Origin: Cohnella cholangitidis
GTDB lineage: Bacteria > Bacillota > Bacilli > Paenibacillales > Paenibacillaceae
Reading direction: 5' to 3'
Length of the DNA: 64,000 nt
Assembly: GCF_014107495.1 (NCBI RefSeq)
Contig: NZ_CP041969.1
Coordinates: 5,071,501-5,135,500 of the forward strand
Numbering within the stretch: the stretch's first letter is position 1; each line of letters begins with the position of its first letter. The notes below the pieces were generated by a model. The model made no database searches, was not told where the DNA came from, and saw nothing but the letters and a program-made list of their open reading frames with translations. Positions 36,953 through 44,984 of this stretch are shown piece by piece. The translations under genes were made by a program, and so were the position numbers.

Positions 36953-36981
36953 TTGCATTTACCCCGGATAGATGTTATTTT
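36953..36981 (+). promoter_or_regulatory. possible sigma-A promoter of speD
   Basis: TTGCAT and TATTTT are separated by 17 bases. This would start a leader of about 138 bases before speD. Confidence 0.45.
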
Positions 36982-36987
36982 TAGATT

Positions 36988-37125
36988 CGTTGACAACACA
37001 ATACAATAGGAACCAGGATTCACTCAAGGAATGCGGTGAGAGCAAATTCCCTCCAAGTGAATGACGTAGGTCCTAGCGGATGAAATCAGTTTCACATTTT
37101 ATTCCTAGGAAGGGGGAACCGAAAG
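36988..37125 (+). promoter_or_regulatory. structured 5' leader of speD, candidate riboswitch-like element
   Basis: Within the leader three nested helices can form: outer TAGGA-A-CC (37007-37014) with GGTCCTA (37069-37075), middle ATTCACT (37018-37024) with AGTGAAT (37056-37062), and inner GGAAT (37028-37032) with ATTCC (37046-37050), closing a 13-base loop GCGGTGAGAGCAA. The 3' strand of the outer helix (TCCTAG) could instead pair with CTAGGA at 37105-37110, which overlaps the ribosome site AGGAAGGGGG of speD. This gives two exclusive structures, one open and one hiding the ribosome site. A further hairpin TGAAA/TTTCA lies between. I do not match it to a known riboswitch class. Confidence 0.55.
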
Positions 37126-37527
37126 ATGGAATATTCAACTTTCGGACGGCACGTTGCGGTTGATACATGGGGAGGAAACATCGACTTACTGAATAGTGCG
37201 GAACTTCTCCAATCGCACATGGTGGAAGCGGCTGAAGCATGCGGCGCGACTGTACTCTCGGTTCAAGCTAAACAATTCGAACCTCAAGGCGCAACGGTAT
37301 TGGTCCTGCTGTCGGAGAGTCACATCTCCATTCACACGTATCCTGAGAGAGGTTTTGCCGCGATCGATTGTTATACCTGTGGCGAGACCGTGGATCCGCA
37401 ATTGGCAATTGATTATCTTGTCAGTGTCCTGAAACCGGAAAAAACGTATGCAAAAAAATTGATTCGCGGACTCGGCGAATTGCAGGTCGAAGAACCAACG
37501 ATTAAGCAAGTCGAGTTTGTCAAATAA
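37126..37527 (+). CDS. speD: S-adenosylmethionine decarboxylase proenzyme
   Basis: The enzyme makes the aminopropyl donor for spermidine. The 133-residue protein is the short bacterial form. The self-cleavage site is in SESHISIHTYPERG, where the serine after Glu becomes the pyruvoyl group, and FAAIDCYTCGE holds the conserved cysteine used in processing and catalysis. GGAAGGGGGAACC lies just upstream. It is a single gene between a terminator on each side, so its expression depends on its own leader, which is structured. Confidence 0.95.
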   Translation: MEYSTFGRHVAVDTWGGNIDLLNSAELLQSHMVEAAEACGATVLSVQAKQFEPQGATVLVLLSESHISIHTYPERGFAAIDCYTCGETVDPQLAIDYLVSVLKPEKTYAKKLIRGLGELQVEEPTIKQVEFVK

Positions 37528-37539
37528 AGTAACGGCAAC

Positions 37540-37573
37540 GGAGCCATGAGGGTCTATCCTCGTGGCTTTTTCG
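37540..37573 (+). terminator. rho-independent terminator after speD
   Basis: AGCCATGAGG pairs with CCTCGTGGCT (one G-U pair) around GTCTAT and is followed by TTTT. Confidence 0.9.
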
Positions 37574-37743
37574 TATTCATAGGGAATACGAATGGAACAA
37601 AACGCCGACAATAGAAAGAAGATCCGTGCACGGTTTTCATAAAGTTTTCATATTTAAGGGTAAAGAGTCCGGTTAACTGTGCTATAATAATCGTTGACAT
37701 AAAGGCTTGCCCTTACTCTCATGCAGAAAGTCAGGTGAATGCT

Positions 37744-39153
37744 ATGCATCTTATCGTTGTCGGATTGAACTATCGTACAGCCCCTGTAGAGATAAGGGAA
37801 CGGTTTGCCCTGTCCGAACGGGAGATGCCGCTTGCCCTGCAAGCGTTAAAGCAAACGACGGGCATTCTCGAGGGAGTAATCGTGGCGACCTGCAACCGAA
37901 CGGAACTATATGCGGTCGTGGACAGGCTTCATCTGTGCGGACATTACATTCGCGCTTTCATGGAGCAATGGTTCAAGATCCCGCGCAAGGAATTTAACTC
38001 TCATCTCTATATGTACGAGGACGATCGCGCCGTTGAGCATCTTTTCAGAGTGTCGAGCGGCCTGGATTCGATGATTATCGGCGAGACGCAGATTCTGGGT
38101 CAAGTTCGCGATGCTTTCCTGTTGGCACAGGATCAGAAGGCAACGGGAACGCTGTTCAACCGGTTGTTCAAGCAAGCGATCACGCTGGCTAAACGGGCCC
38201 ATTCGGAAACTTCCGTCGGGGAAAGCGCCGTATCCGTAAGCTACGCCGCCGTAGAATTGGGCAAACGAATTTTCGGGCGGTTCGACGACAAGTCGATCAT
38301 GATCGTCGGAGCTGGGAAAATGAGCGAGTTGACGGCGCAGCATCTTCACGCCAACGGCGCGAAAGAAGTATTCGTCGTCAATCGGACGTTGGAGAAGGCG
38401 GAGGAGCTGGCCGAGAAATTCCAAGGCTCGGCAATGGCTCTGGACGAGGCGCTAGGACGCTTGAAAGATGTAGATATCGTCATCAGCAGCACGGGGGCGG
38501 AGAAGTTCGTCGTCACGCGCAAGCATATCGAAGCCGCGATGTCCGCGCGGAAGAAAAAACCGTTGTTTCTGATCGACATCGCGGTACCTCGCGATATAGA
38601 GCCGTCTTGCGGCGACATTCCGAACGTGTTTCTCTACGATATCGATGATCTGGAAGGCATCGTGGAGACGAATATGGCCAAACGGCGCAAAGAGGCGGAG
38701 ATCATTGAGGAAATGATCGAGCTGGAACAGGAAGCTTATCGCCAATGGTATGCCACTCTCGGGGTTAGTCCGCTCATTCGGGCGCTTCAGGAGAAGGCTG
38801 CAGCCATTCAGGAAAATACGCTGGAGAGTTTAATGCGCAAGCTGCCGGAGCTGGATGACCGACAGGTGAAAGTCATTAGCAAGCTAACCAAGAGCATCGT
38901 CAATCAAGTCATTCACGATCCGATATTGCGGATCAAGGAACTTGCCGCGGAGAAGCGAAGCGATGAAGCGATGAAGCTATTCGTTCAACTGTTCGCTCTT
39001 GAAGACGAGGTCGCTCAGTTGAAAGCGGAAGAAAAGGCCGAGGAGAAGTCCCGGAAAGAACCGCACCCTTCCGCCAGCGGCTCGGAAACAGCCTCGGGCT
39101 CCATCCTGGACGTCGAGAAATTGCTGTCACAGCTAGCGGGAGCGCTAAGATAA
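37744..39153 (+). CDS. hemA: glutamyl-tRNA reductase
   Basis: First enzyme of C5-pathway haem synthesis, reducing Glu-tRNA to glutamate-1-semialdehyde. The 469-residue protein begins MHLIVVGLNYRTAPVEIRE, has the catalytic cysteine in VATCNRTELYAV, and the NADPH domain MIVGAGKMSELTAQHL. The C-terminus is a helical dimerisation domain with a lysine- and glutamate-rich end. The ATG at 37744 follows AGGTG by six bases; an in-frame GTG at 37735 overlaps that site. A TATAAT at 37683 may be its -10 element. It opens the hem operon. Confidence 0.96.
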   Translation: MHLIVVGLNYRTAPVEIRERFALSEREMPLALQALKQTTGILEGVIVATCNRTELYAVVDRLHLCGHYIRAFMEQWFKIPRKEFNSHLYMYEDDRAVEHLFRVSSGLDSMIIGETQILGQVRDAFLLAQDQKATGTLFNRLFKQAITLAKRAHSETSVGESAVSVSYAAVELGKRIFGRFDDKSIMIVGAGKMSELTAQHLHANGAKEVFVVNRTLEKAEELAEKFQGSAMALDEALGRLKDVDIVISSTGAEKFVVTRKHIEAAMSARKKKPLFLIDIAVPRDIEPSCGDIPNVFLYDIDDLEGIVETNMAKRRKEAEIIEEMIELEQEAYRQWYATLGVSPLIRALQEKAAAIQENTLESLMRKLPELDDRQVKVISKLTKSIVNQVIHDPILRIKELAAEKRSDEAMKLFVQLFALEDEVAQLKAEEKAEEKSRKEPHPSASGSETASGSILDVEKLLSQLAGALR

Positions 39154-39181
39154 TGCAAGGGATGCTGGAGGCGCTGCTCCC

Positions 39182-40003
39182 ATGGTAACACAAGACTGGT
39201 TAACCGACGCCGTACTTTATATTTATGCCCTGAGCTTGCTTTTTTTCGTGTCCGATGCCGCATCCGGCAACCGGAACGCGAGGAAGGTAGGAACAGGGCT
39301 GCTTGTTTTTGTCTGGGTGCTGCAGGGGGCCTTTTTATTGGTCTTATTGATGGAGCGTTTCTCCGTTCCTACTTTGACGCTGAGAGATTTCTTGTTTGTC
39401 GTATCTTGGCTGCTCGTCTCGGCGTCTTTTATCCTTAACAGGCTTATGCGGGCAGAACTGCTAGTGCTTCTGGTCAACGTGGTCGGTTTTGCGGTATTGG
39501 CCCTTAATTTGATCGAACGGCCTAAGCGAGCGATGGAGCTCGAGCCATGGGAAGTCGCGAGGAGATTGCTCATCGTCCATGTCAGTCTCATTACGTTGGC
39601 GTTCGCGGTATTGACGGTAACCGCGATTCTCGGCGTGATGTACCTGTTCCTTCATCAGAGGCTGAAGGCTAAAAAGTGGACGCACGTCATGAGCAGAATG
39701 CCTAGCTTGGAATGGATCGATCAATATGCGTACCGAGCCGGGCTGATCGGTATCCCGCTGCTGCTATTGTCTTTGTCTACGGGTACCGTCGCCTTATTAA
39801 TCGATAAGAGTCCGGCGTTGCTGTTAGACGAGAAGGTTTTGCTGTCTTTCGCGGCCGGATTGCTATATATCTTTTATTTGATCCGAAGATTAGCTTCCCG
39901 CGATGACGGCTCTAAGCTGGCGATATGGAATTTGCTCGGCTATCTCGCTTTGGTCGCAGGATTTTTCGCTGATTCCCTTTCTTCGTTTCATCAATTGCTA
40001 TAA
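39182..40003 (+). CDS. hemX: HemX/CcsA family membrane protein of haem/cytochrome c biogenesis
   Basis: The 273-residue protein has about eight membrane helices (VLYIYALSLLFFVSDAAS at the start, VLLSFAAGLLYIFYLIRRL near the end), as in HemX of Bacillus, which lowers the level of HemA. The CcsA-type tryptophan-rich haem motif is not obvious. GGAGG lies ten bases before the ATG. It sits between hemA and the siroheme gene on one strand, in the same operon. Confidence 0.9.
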   Translation: MVTQDWLTDAVLYIYALSLLFFVSDAASGNRNARKVGTGLLVFVWVLQGAFLLVLLMERFSVPTLTLRDFLFVVSWLLVSASFILNRLMRAELLVLLVNVVGFAVLALNLIERPKRAMELEPWEVARRLLIVHVSLITLAFAVLTVTAILGVMYLFLHQRLKAKKWTHVMSRMPSLEWIDQYAYRAGLIGIPLLLLSLSTGTVALLIDKSPALLLDEKVLLSFAAGLLYIFYLIRRLASRDDGSKLAIWNLLGYLALVAGFFADSLSSFHQLL

Positions 40004-40068
40004 GCGAAAAAGAAGTATCCGAGTTGGTTGCCGGCCGAGCGTAAAGTCGGATGGGGGAGGGATTAACG

Positions 40069-40722
40069 GTGTCGGATTGGTATCCGGTATTGTTAAAAGT
40101 AGAAGGGCGAAAATGCGTCGTCTTCGGCGGAGGTTTCGTTGCGCAGCGCAAAACGGAGGGGTTGCTCCAAGCTCGGGCGGACGTCCGTCTGATTAGCCCG
40201 CGATTGACTCCCGAGTTAAGGGCGTGGGCAGAAGCCGGACGACTGCTCTGGACCGAGAGGGAGGCGGAAGAGAAAGATTTGGACGGGGCCATGCTCGCGT
40301 TCGCGGCAACGGACGATCCGGATGCGAATCGGAGTCTAGCGGATGCCGCCCGGATACGGGGCATTCCGATTAACATTGCGAATGCCGGCGAAGCGGGGGA
40401 GTTTATTTTACCCGCCGTCTTGAGGCGAGGAGGTCTGGTGTTGACGGCTAGCGCTTCAGGGGCGGGGCCCGCGTTGGCTGCTCGGATCATAGATGAGCTT
40501 GCTGAACGCTACGGCCCGGAATACAATGAGAACATTGAAGCATTAAGAACGATCCGCGGTATCGTGAAATCGGAAGTGGCAAACCCCTCGGAGAGGCGCG
40601 CGTTGCTGCAAGCAGCCGTTACCGACGAGGCCTTGGAAGAATGGCGGTCGTCGCCGAGGCTGCAGGATAACGCCGAACTCCTCGCGCGATTACGACAACG
40701 GGCAATTGACCGGAAGGGATAG
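40069..40722 (+). CDS. precorrin-2 dehydrogenase/sirohydrochlorin ferrochelatase-type protein (Met8-like)
   Basis: The 217-residue protein starts WYPVLLKVEGRKCVVFGGGFVAQRK split over two parts, with a Rossmann NAD motif, and contains ANAGEAGEFILPAVLRRGGL and LTASASGAGPALAARIIDEL, the Met8/SirC pattern (NxxDxxxxCxFxxPA variant here lacking the cysteine). It converts precorrin-2 to sirohydrochlorin in the siroheme branch. The start is GTG at 40069, seven bases after GGGGGAGGG. It stops eight bases before hemC. Confidence 0.88.
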   Translation: MSDWYPVLLKVEGRKCVVFGGGFVAQRKTEGLLQARADVRLISPRLTPELRAWAEAGRLLWTEREAEEKDLDGAMLAFAATDDPDANRSLADAARIRGIPINIANAGEAGEFILPAVLRRGGLVLTASASGAGPALAARIIDELAERYGPEYNENIEALRTIRGIVKSEVANPSERRALLQAAVTDEALEEWRSSPRLQDNAELLARLRQRAIDRKG

Positions 40723-40730
40723 ATAAACAT

Positions 40731-41669
40731 ATGCGTAAAATTATTGTCGGATCCAGACAGAGCACGCTAGCTCTGACGCAGACGAATCAGACCATCGACC
40801 TGCTCAAACAACTGTGCGCCAGGGATAATCTGGACTATACGTTCGAAGTTAAGCCTATCGTCACCCGAGGTGACCGCATTTTGGATGTTACCTTGTCTAA
40901 GGTTGGCGGCAAAGGGCTGTTCGTGAAGGAAATCGAAGAGGCGTTGCTGAACGGAGAGATCGATCTCGCTATCCATAGCATGAAGGACATGCCGTTCGAG
41001 CTTCCCGAAGGATTGGTTATCGGGGCCGTACCCAAACGGGAGGACCCTCGGGATTGCTTAATCAGCAAAGAAGGCGTAATGCTGTCCGAGCTGCCTCACG
41101 GGGCTCGCGTCGGAACGAGCAGCCTGCGCAGATCCGCTCAGCTTCATGCTCATCGTCCGGATCTGCTGATCGAATCCATTCGCGGCAATATCGATACGAG
41201 GCTTCGAAAGCTTACCGAGGAAGGCTTCGATGCCATTCTTCTTGCAGCAGCAGGCTTGCATCGGATGGGCTGGAAGGAGCGGATTACGGAATATCTGCCT
41301 CCGGAAGTCTGCTTGCCTGCCGTTGGGCAAGGCGCGCTGGCGATCGAATGCCGCGGCGACGACGAGAATGTGCTCGGCGTGCTTCGCCGGCTGAACGACC
41401 CGGCAACCGAAAGAACCGTCGCTGCCGAACGTCGCTTGTTAGGTTTATTGAACGGCGGGTGCCAGGTGCCGATCGGAGCTTACGCGCAGTTGGAATCCGA
41501 TGCTCCCGAGGCTGGGGTCGCCTTGACGGGATTGGTTGCTTCCCCTGATGGAACGAACATACTTAGAGAAGCCGCTGTCGGACCGGATCCGCGGCAGGTT
41601 GGCTCAGATGTCGCGCAAGCGCTGCTTCGCCGCGGCGCGGATACTATTTTAGCGGAAGCGAGGGAATAG
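40731..41669 (+). CDS. hemC: porphobilinogen deaminase (hydroxymethylbilane synthase)
   Basis: The 312-residue enzyme joins four porphobilinogens into hydroxymethylbilane. It begins IIVGSRQSTLALTQTNQ, has HSMKDMPFELPEGL, GTSSLRRSAQL, and the dipyrromethane cofactor cysteine in GLLNGGCQVPIGAYA. It is four bases upstream of the next gene (stop at 41669, start at 41674), so it is in the same transcript. Confidence 0.96.
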   Translation: MRKIIVGSRQSTLALTQTNQTIDLLKQLCARDNLDYTFEVKPIVTRGDRILDVTLSKVGGKGLFVKEIEEALLNGEIDLAIHSMKDMPFELPEGLVIGAVPKREDPRDCLISKEGVMLSELPHGARVGTSSLRRSAQLHAHRPDLLIESIRGNIDTRLRKLTEEGFDAILLAAAGLHRMGWKERITEYLPPEVCLPAVGQGALAIECRGDDENVLGVLRRLNDPATERTVAAERRLLGLLNGGCQVPIGAYAQLESDAPEAGVALTGLVASPDGTNILREAAVGPDPRQVGSDVAQALLRRGADTILAEARE

Positions 41670-41673
41670 TCGG

Positions 41674-43224
41674 ATGGAGAAGGGTAAGGTCTATCTGGTC
41701 GGCGCCGGACCGGGCGATCCTAAGCTGATTACGGTGCGAGGATTGGAGGCTTTAAAGCGGTCCGACGTCATCGTGTTCGACCGGCTGGCGGGGCCGCAGC
41801 TGCTTAACTTTGCAAAACCGGACGCAGAGCGCATATACGTCGGCAAGCTCCCCGATCGCCATACGATGAAGCAGGAAGACATCAATCGGTTGCTTGTCGA
41901 TCTGGCGCTTCAAGGCAAGACCGTTATCCGACTGAAGGGCGGAGATCCGACCGTATTCGGGCGGGTCGGGGAAGAAGCCGATTTATTGCAGAAGAACGGC
42001 ATCATTTATGAGATCATTCCCGGCATTACTTCGGCGATATCCGTTCCCGCATATGCGGGCATTCCCGTGACGCATCGCGACATGGCATCTTCTTTCTCCG
42101 TTATTACCGGACATGAAAGCCCGGACAAGCTCGATCTGTCGATCTACTGGGACAAAGTAACGAACGCAACGGGCACGCTCGTCTTCCTGATGGGCGTTGC
42201 CAAAATTGCTTATATTAGCGATCAGCTCATTAAACACGGCAGATCTCCGGATACCCCGGTTGCGCTCGTGCAGTGGGGGACGCGGGCGGAACAAAAAACC
42301 GTAGTCGGCACCCTAAGCAATATCGAGGAACGGGTCAAGGCAGCGAACTTGAAGCCGCCCGCGGTCATTGTCGTAGGCGACGTCGTGCGCCAGCGGGAAA
42401 CGTTATCTTGGATCGAAAAAAAGCCTTTATTCGGGCAGAGAATTCTCATTACCCGCGCTCGTTCGCAGGCTAGCGATTTGCTTGCGAAGATAGACGATCT
42501 AGGCGGAGAAACCTACGAATATCCCGTAATCGAAATGAAGCTGCCGGAGAAACCGGAACAACTGCAGGAGATCGAACAGGCTTTGGCGCAGGCGGAAGCT
42601 TATGATTGGGTTATGCTGACGAGCGTTAACGGAGTGGAATATTTTTTCCGCTGGCTAGACCGGTATGGAGTCGATATTCGCCGATTCCATAAAGCGAAGT
42701 TCGCCGCGGTTGGACCGAAGACGGCGGATGCGCTTAGAGATCGGGGGATTCGCGCCGATCTGCTGCCGGAGAGCTTCCGCGCCGAAGGGTTATTGGATAG
42801 CTTGGACGGGGTTATCGCCCCGGGACAGCTCGCACTCCTTCCTAGAGGAGATCTGGCAAGGGAAACGCTGCCTAAGGAATTGAAGGAACGGGGAGTTCGA
42901 GTTGTCGAGCTCGACGTCTACCATACCGTTCTGTCGGCGCCCAAGGATCTATGGCTTCCGGAGATGCTGGAGAACGGAGAGATCCACGTCATTACGTTCA
43001 CAAGCTCTTCGACGGTCGTTAATTTGATGGAAGCGTTGCGGCAATTAGGAGTGAGCAATCCGGCCGAAGCCTTGCGAAACGTTGAGATCGCCTGCATTGG
43101 GCCGGTTACCGCCCAGACGGCCAAGGAACATGGTCTAACGGTGACGGTCGTTCCAGAGAAATATACGATTGACGGCTTAGTGGAGGCGTTGGTGGATAGA
43201 AGACGCATGACGAAAGGGGATTAA
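41674..43224 (+). CDS. fused uroporphyrinogen-III C-methyltransferase/uroporphyrinogen-III synthase
   Basis: The first half (about 1-250) is CobA/SUMT: KVYLVGAGPGDPKLITVRG, RLKGGDPTVFGR, PGITSAISVPAYAGIPVTHR and the MGVAKI stretch; it makes precorrin-2 from uroporphyrinogen III using SAM. The second half (about 255-516) is HemD: RILITRARSQASDLLAKID, WVMLTSVNGVEYFFR, VDVYHTV-like LDVYHTV and the FTSSSTVVNL motif. The fusion of 516 residues thus closes the ring and starts the siroheme branch on one chain. It ends four bases before the hemB start. Confidence 0.95.
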   Translation: MEKGKVYLVGAGPGDPKLITVRGLEALKRSDVIVFDRLAGPQLLNFAKPDAERIYVGKLPDRHTMKQEDINRLLVDLALQGKTVIRLKGGDPTVFGRVGEEADLLQKNGIIYEIIPGITSAISVPAYAGIPVTHRDMASSFSVITGHESPDKLDLSIYWDKVTNATGTLVFLMGVAKIAYISDQLIKHGRSPDTPVALVQWGTRAEQKTVVGTLSNIEERVKAANLKPPAVIVVGDVVRQRETLSWIEKKPLFGQRILITRARSQASDLLAKIDDLGGETYEYPVIEMKLPEKPEQLQEIEQALAQAEAYDWVMLTSVNGVEYFFRWLDRYGVDIRRFHKAKFAAVGPKTADALRDRGIRADLLPESFRAEGLLDSLDGVIAPGQLALLPRGDLARETLPKELKERGVRVVELDVYHTVLSAPKDLWLPEMLENGEIHVITFTSSSTVVNLMEALRQLGVSNPAEALRNVEIACIGPVTAQTAKEHGLTVTVVPEKYTIDGLVEALVDRRRMTKGD

Positions 43225-43228
43225 CATC

Positions 43229-44218
43229 ATGGCTATAACTTTTGACCGGCATCGCAGACTGAGAGGCACTGCCGGACTGCGTAATCTGATCAGAGAAACA
43301 AGCATCGGGGTCAACGATTTCATCGCTCCGATCTTCATAACGGAAGGCTCGGGGATTAAAGAGGAAATTACGTCGATGCCGGGCGTTTACCATTGGTCGT
43401 TGGATACGGTGGATCAAGAGTTAGCTGACATTGTCGGTCTAGGGATTCAGTCGGTTCTCGTATTCGGGGTTCCCGACCGCAAAGATCCGAGAGGCACTTC
43501 CGCATACGATGACAACGGAATCGTCCAGAAGGCCATTCGGCAAATCAAAGCGACATATCCCGAGCTTGTCGTCGTTGCCGACACTTGCTTGTGCGCATAT
43601 ACGGATCATGGACATTGCGGCGTCGTTCATACGACGGAGTGCGGAGCGGTGATCGATAACGACGAATCGCTCGCCCTTCTGACGCAAACCGCGGTTTCCC
43701 AAGCTCGGGCTGGTGCCGATATTATCGCTCCTTCCAATATGATGGACGGTTTCGTAGCGGCCATACGCCAAGGACTGGATGAAGCGGGCTTCTCGAATAC
43801 GCCGATTATGTCTTACTCGGTGAAATATTCTTCCGCGTATTATGGACCGTTCCGCGAAGCTGCGCATTCTTCGCCGCAATTCGGGGACCGCAAGACTTAT
43901 CAAATGGATCCGGGCAATGCGCGCGAAGCGCTAAGGGAAGCTCAATCCGATGCGGACGAGGGAGCGGATTTCCTCATGGTGAAACCGGGGCTTGCTTATC
44001 TCGACGTCGTTAGAATGCTGAGAGACCGTTATTCCGTGCCGATCGTCATCTACAACGTGAGCGCGGAATATTCGATGGTGAAAGCGGCGGCTATGCAGGG
44101 GTGGATCGACGAGAAGGCGATCGTGCTGGAGACGTTAACCGGAATGAAACGCGCGGGAGCGGATTTGATTATTACTTATCACGCCAAAGATGCCGCGCGC
44201 TGGTTGCAAGGCATTTGA
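43229..44218 (+). CDS. hemB: porphobilinogen synthase (delta-aminolevulinate dehydratase)
   Basis: The 329-residue enzyme joins two delta-aminolevulinates. It shows RLRGTAGLRNLIRET near the start, the zinc-site DTCLCAYTDHGHCG, and the two active-site lysine segments YSVKYSSAYYGPFREA and MVKPGLAYLD. It lies five bases after the CobA-HemD gene, so operon membership is clear. Its stop is only five bases from the stop of the convergent Crp-type gene. Confidence 0.96.
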   Translation: MAITFDRHRRLRGTAGLRNLIRETSIGVNDFIAPIFITEGSGIKEEITSMPGVYHWSLDTVDQELADIVGLGIQSVLVFGVPDRKDPRGTSAYDDNGIVQKAIRQIKATYPELVVVADTCLCAYTDHGHCGVVHTTECGAVIDNDESLALLTQTAVSQARAGADIIAPSNMMDGFVAAIRQGLDEAGFSNTPIMSYSVKYSSAYYGPFREAAHSSPQFGDRKTYQMDPGNAREALREAQSDADEGADFLMVKPGLAYLDVVRMLRDRYSVPIVIYNVSAEYSMVKAAAMQGWIDEKAIVLETLTGMKRAGADLIITYHAKDAARWLQGI

Positions 44219-44223
44219 GGCGG

Positions 44224-44886
44224 TTAGCCCCGAAGCTTTAATAAATTCAGTTTGTATTCGTTGATGCCGAACTGCAGAACTCCGCGAGATTCCAATTCGC
44301 GAATGACTTCGGATAATACGGCTTTGGTTACGCCGGCCATCTGGGCAAGCTCGTCGTAATTAAGCGACACCGGGATGGAGATGATATTCCCGTCCCTCTT
44401 GCCGTTCTTGTTGGCTAGAGCGATCAAGTTTTTGAGTACCCGGGTACGTCCGTCGAGGAAAGTCAGATCGTTCACGTGCTCGTTCGTCGTACGCAATCTC
44501 CGGCAGAGCTCGGCCAAGATACCGCGGGTTATATCGAAGTGCGCCTGCAGCAAGTCCATGAACTGCTCGCTGGAGAGCTCGAGCACGGTGGTCGGTTCCA
44601 GCGTTTGCGCCGTAGCGGAGCGCGGACGTCCGTCGAGCAGCGACAGTTCGCCGAAGCTTTCGCCGCTATTGACGAGAGAGAGGATCTTCTCTTCGCCGGT
44701 ATTGCTCCTCGTAAACAGTTTAATGGATCCGCTTAGAACGACGTAGAAGGTCAAACCCATTTCTTTTTCGTGAAAAAGAGTCGTTCCTGCGGCCAAACTG
44801 CGTCTGTGGGATATTCTAAGAATGTGCTCGAGCTGTTCGTCGTTTAAGTTGTCAAACAGCGATACTTTTTTCAGCCATTCGATCAT
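44224..44886 (-). CDS. Crp/Fnr family transcriptional regulator lying antisense inside the hem cluster
   Basis: The 220-residue protein has an N-terminal cyclic-nucleotide-binding fold (AAGTTLFHEKEMGLTFYVVL, NSGESFGELSLLDGRPRSAT) and a C-terminal winged helix (NYDELAQMAGVTKAVLSEVI) in which the usual T-R-E-T pattern is replaced by T-K-A-V. No FNR-type cysteines are visible. It sits on the opposite strand between hemB and hemL, splitting the plus-strand run. A role in haem gene control is plausible from location but not shown. The ribosome site is weak. Confidence 0.88.
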   Translation of the reverse strand: MIEWLKKVSLFDNLNDEQLEHILRISHRRSLAAGTTLFHEKEMGLTFYVVLSGSIKLFTRSNTGEEKILSLVNSGESFGELSLLDGRPRSATAQTLEPTTVLELSSEQFMDLLQAHFDITRGILAELCRRLRTTNEHVNDLTFLDGRTRVLKNLIALANKNGKRDGNIISIPVSLNYDELAQMAGVTKAVLSEVIRELESRGVLQFGINEYKLNLLKLRG

Positions 44887-44984
44887 CGGTATCTCTCCTG
44901 CTCTACTAAAGTACGATAAGTACGATTATTTGTCCTAAGTTTACCACAGCCATTTCCAATTCTGATAGTAGGGACGTGACGAAA

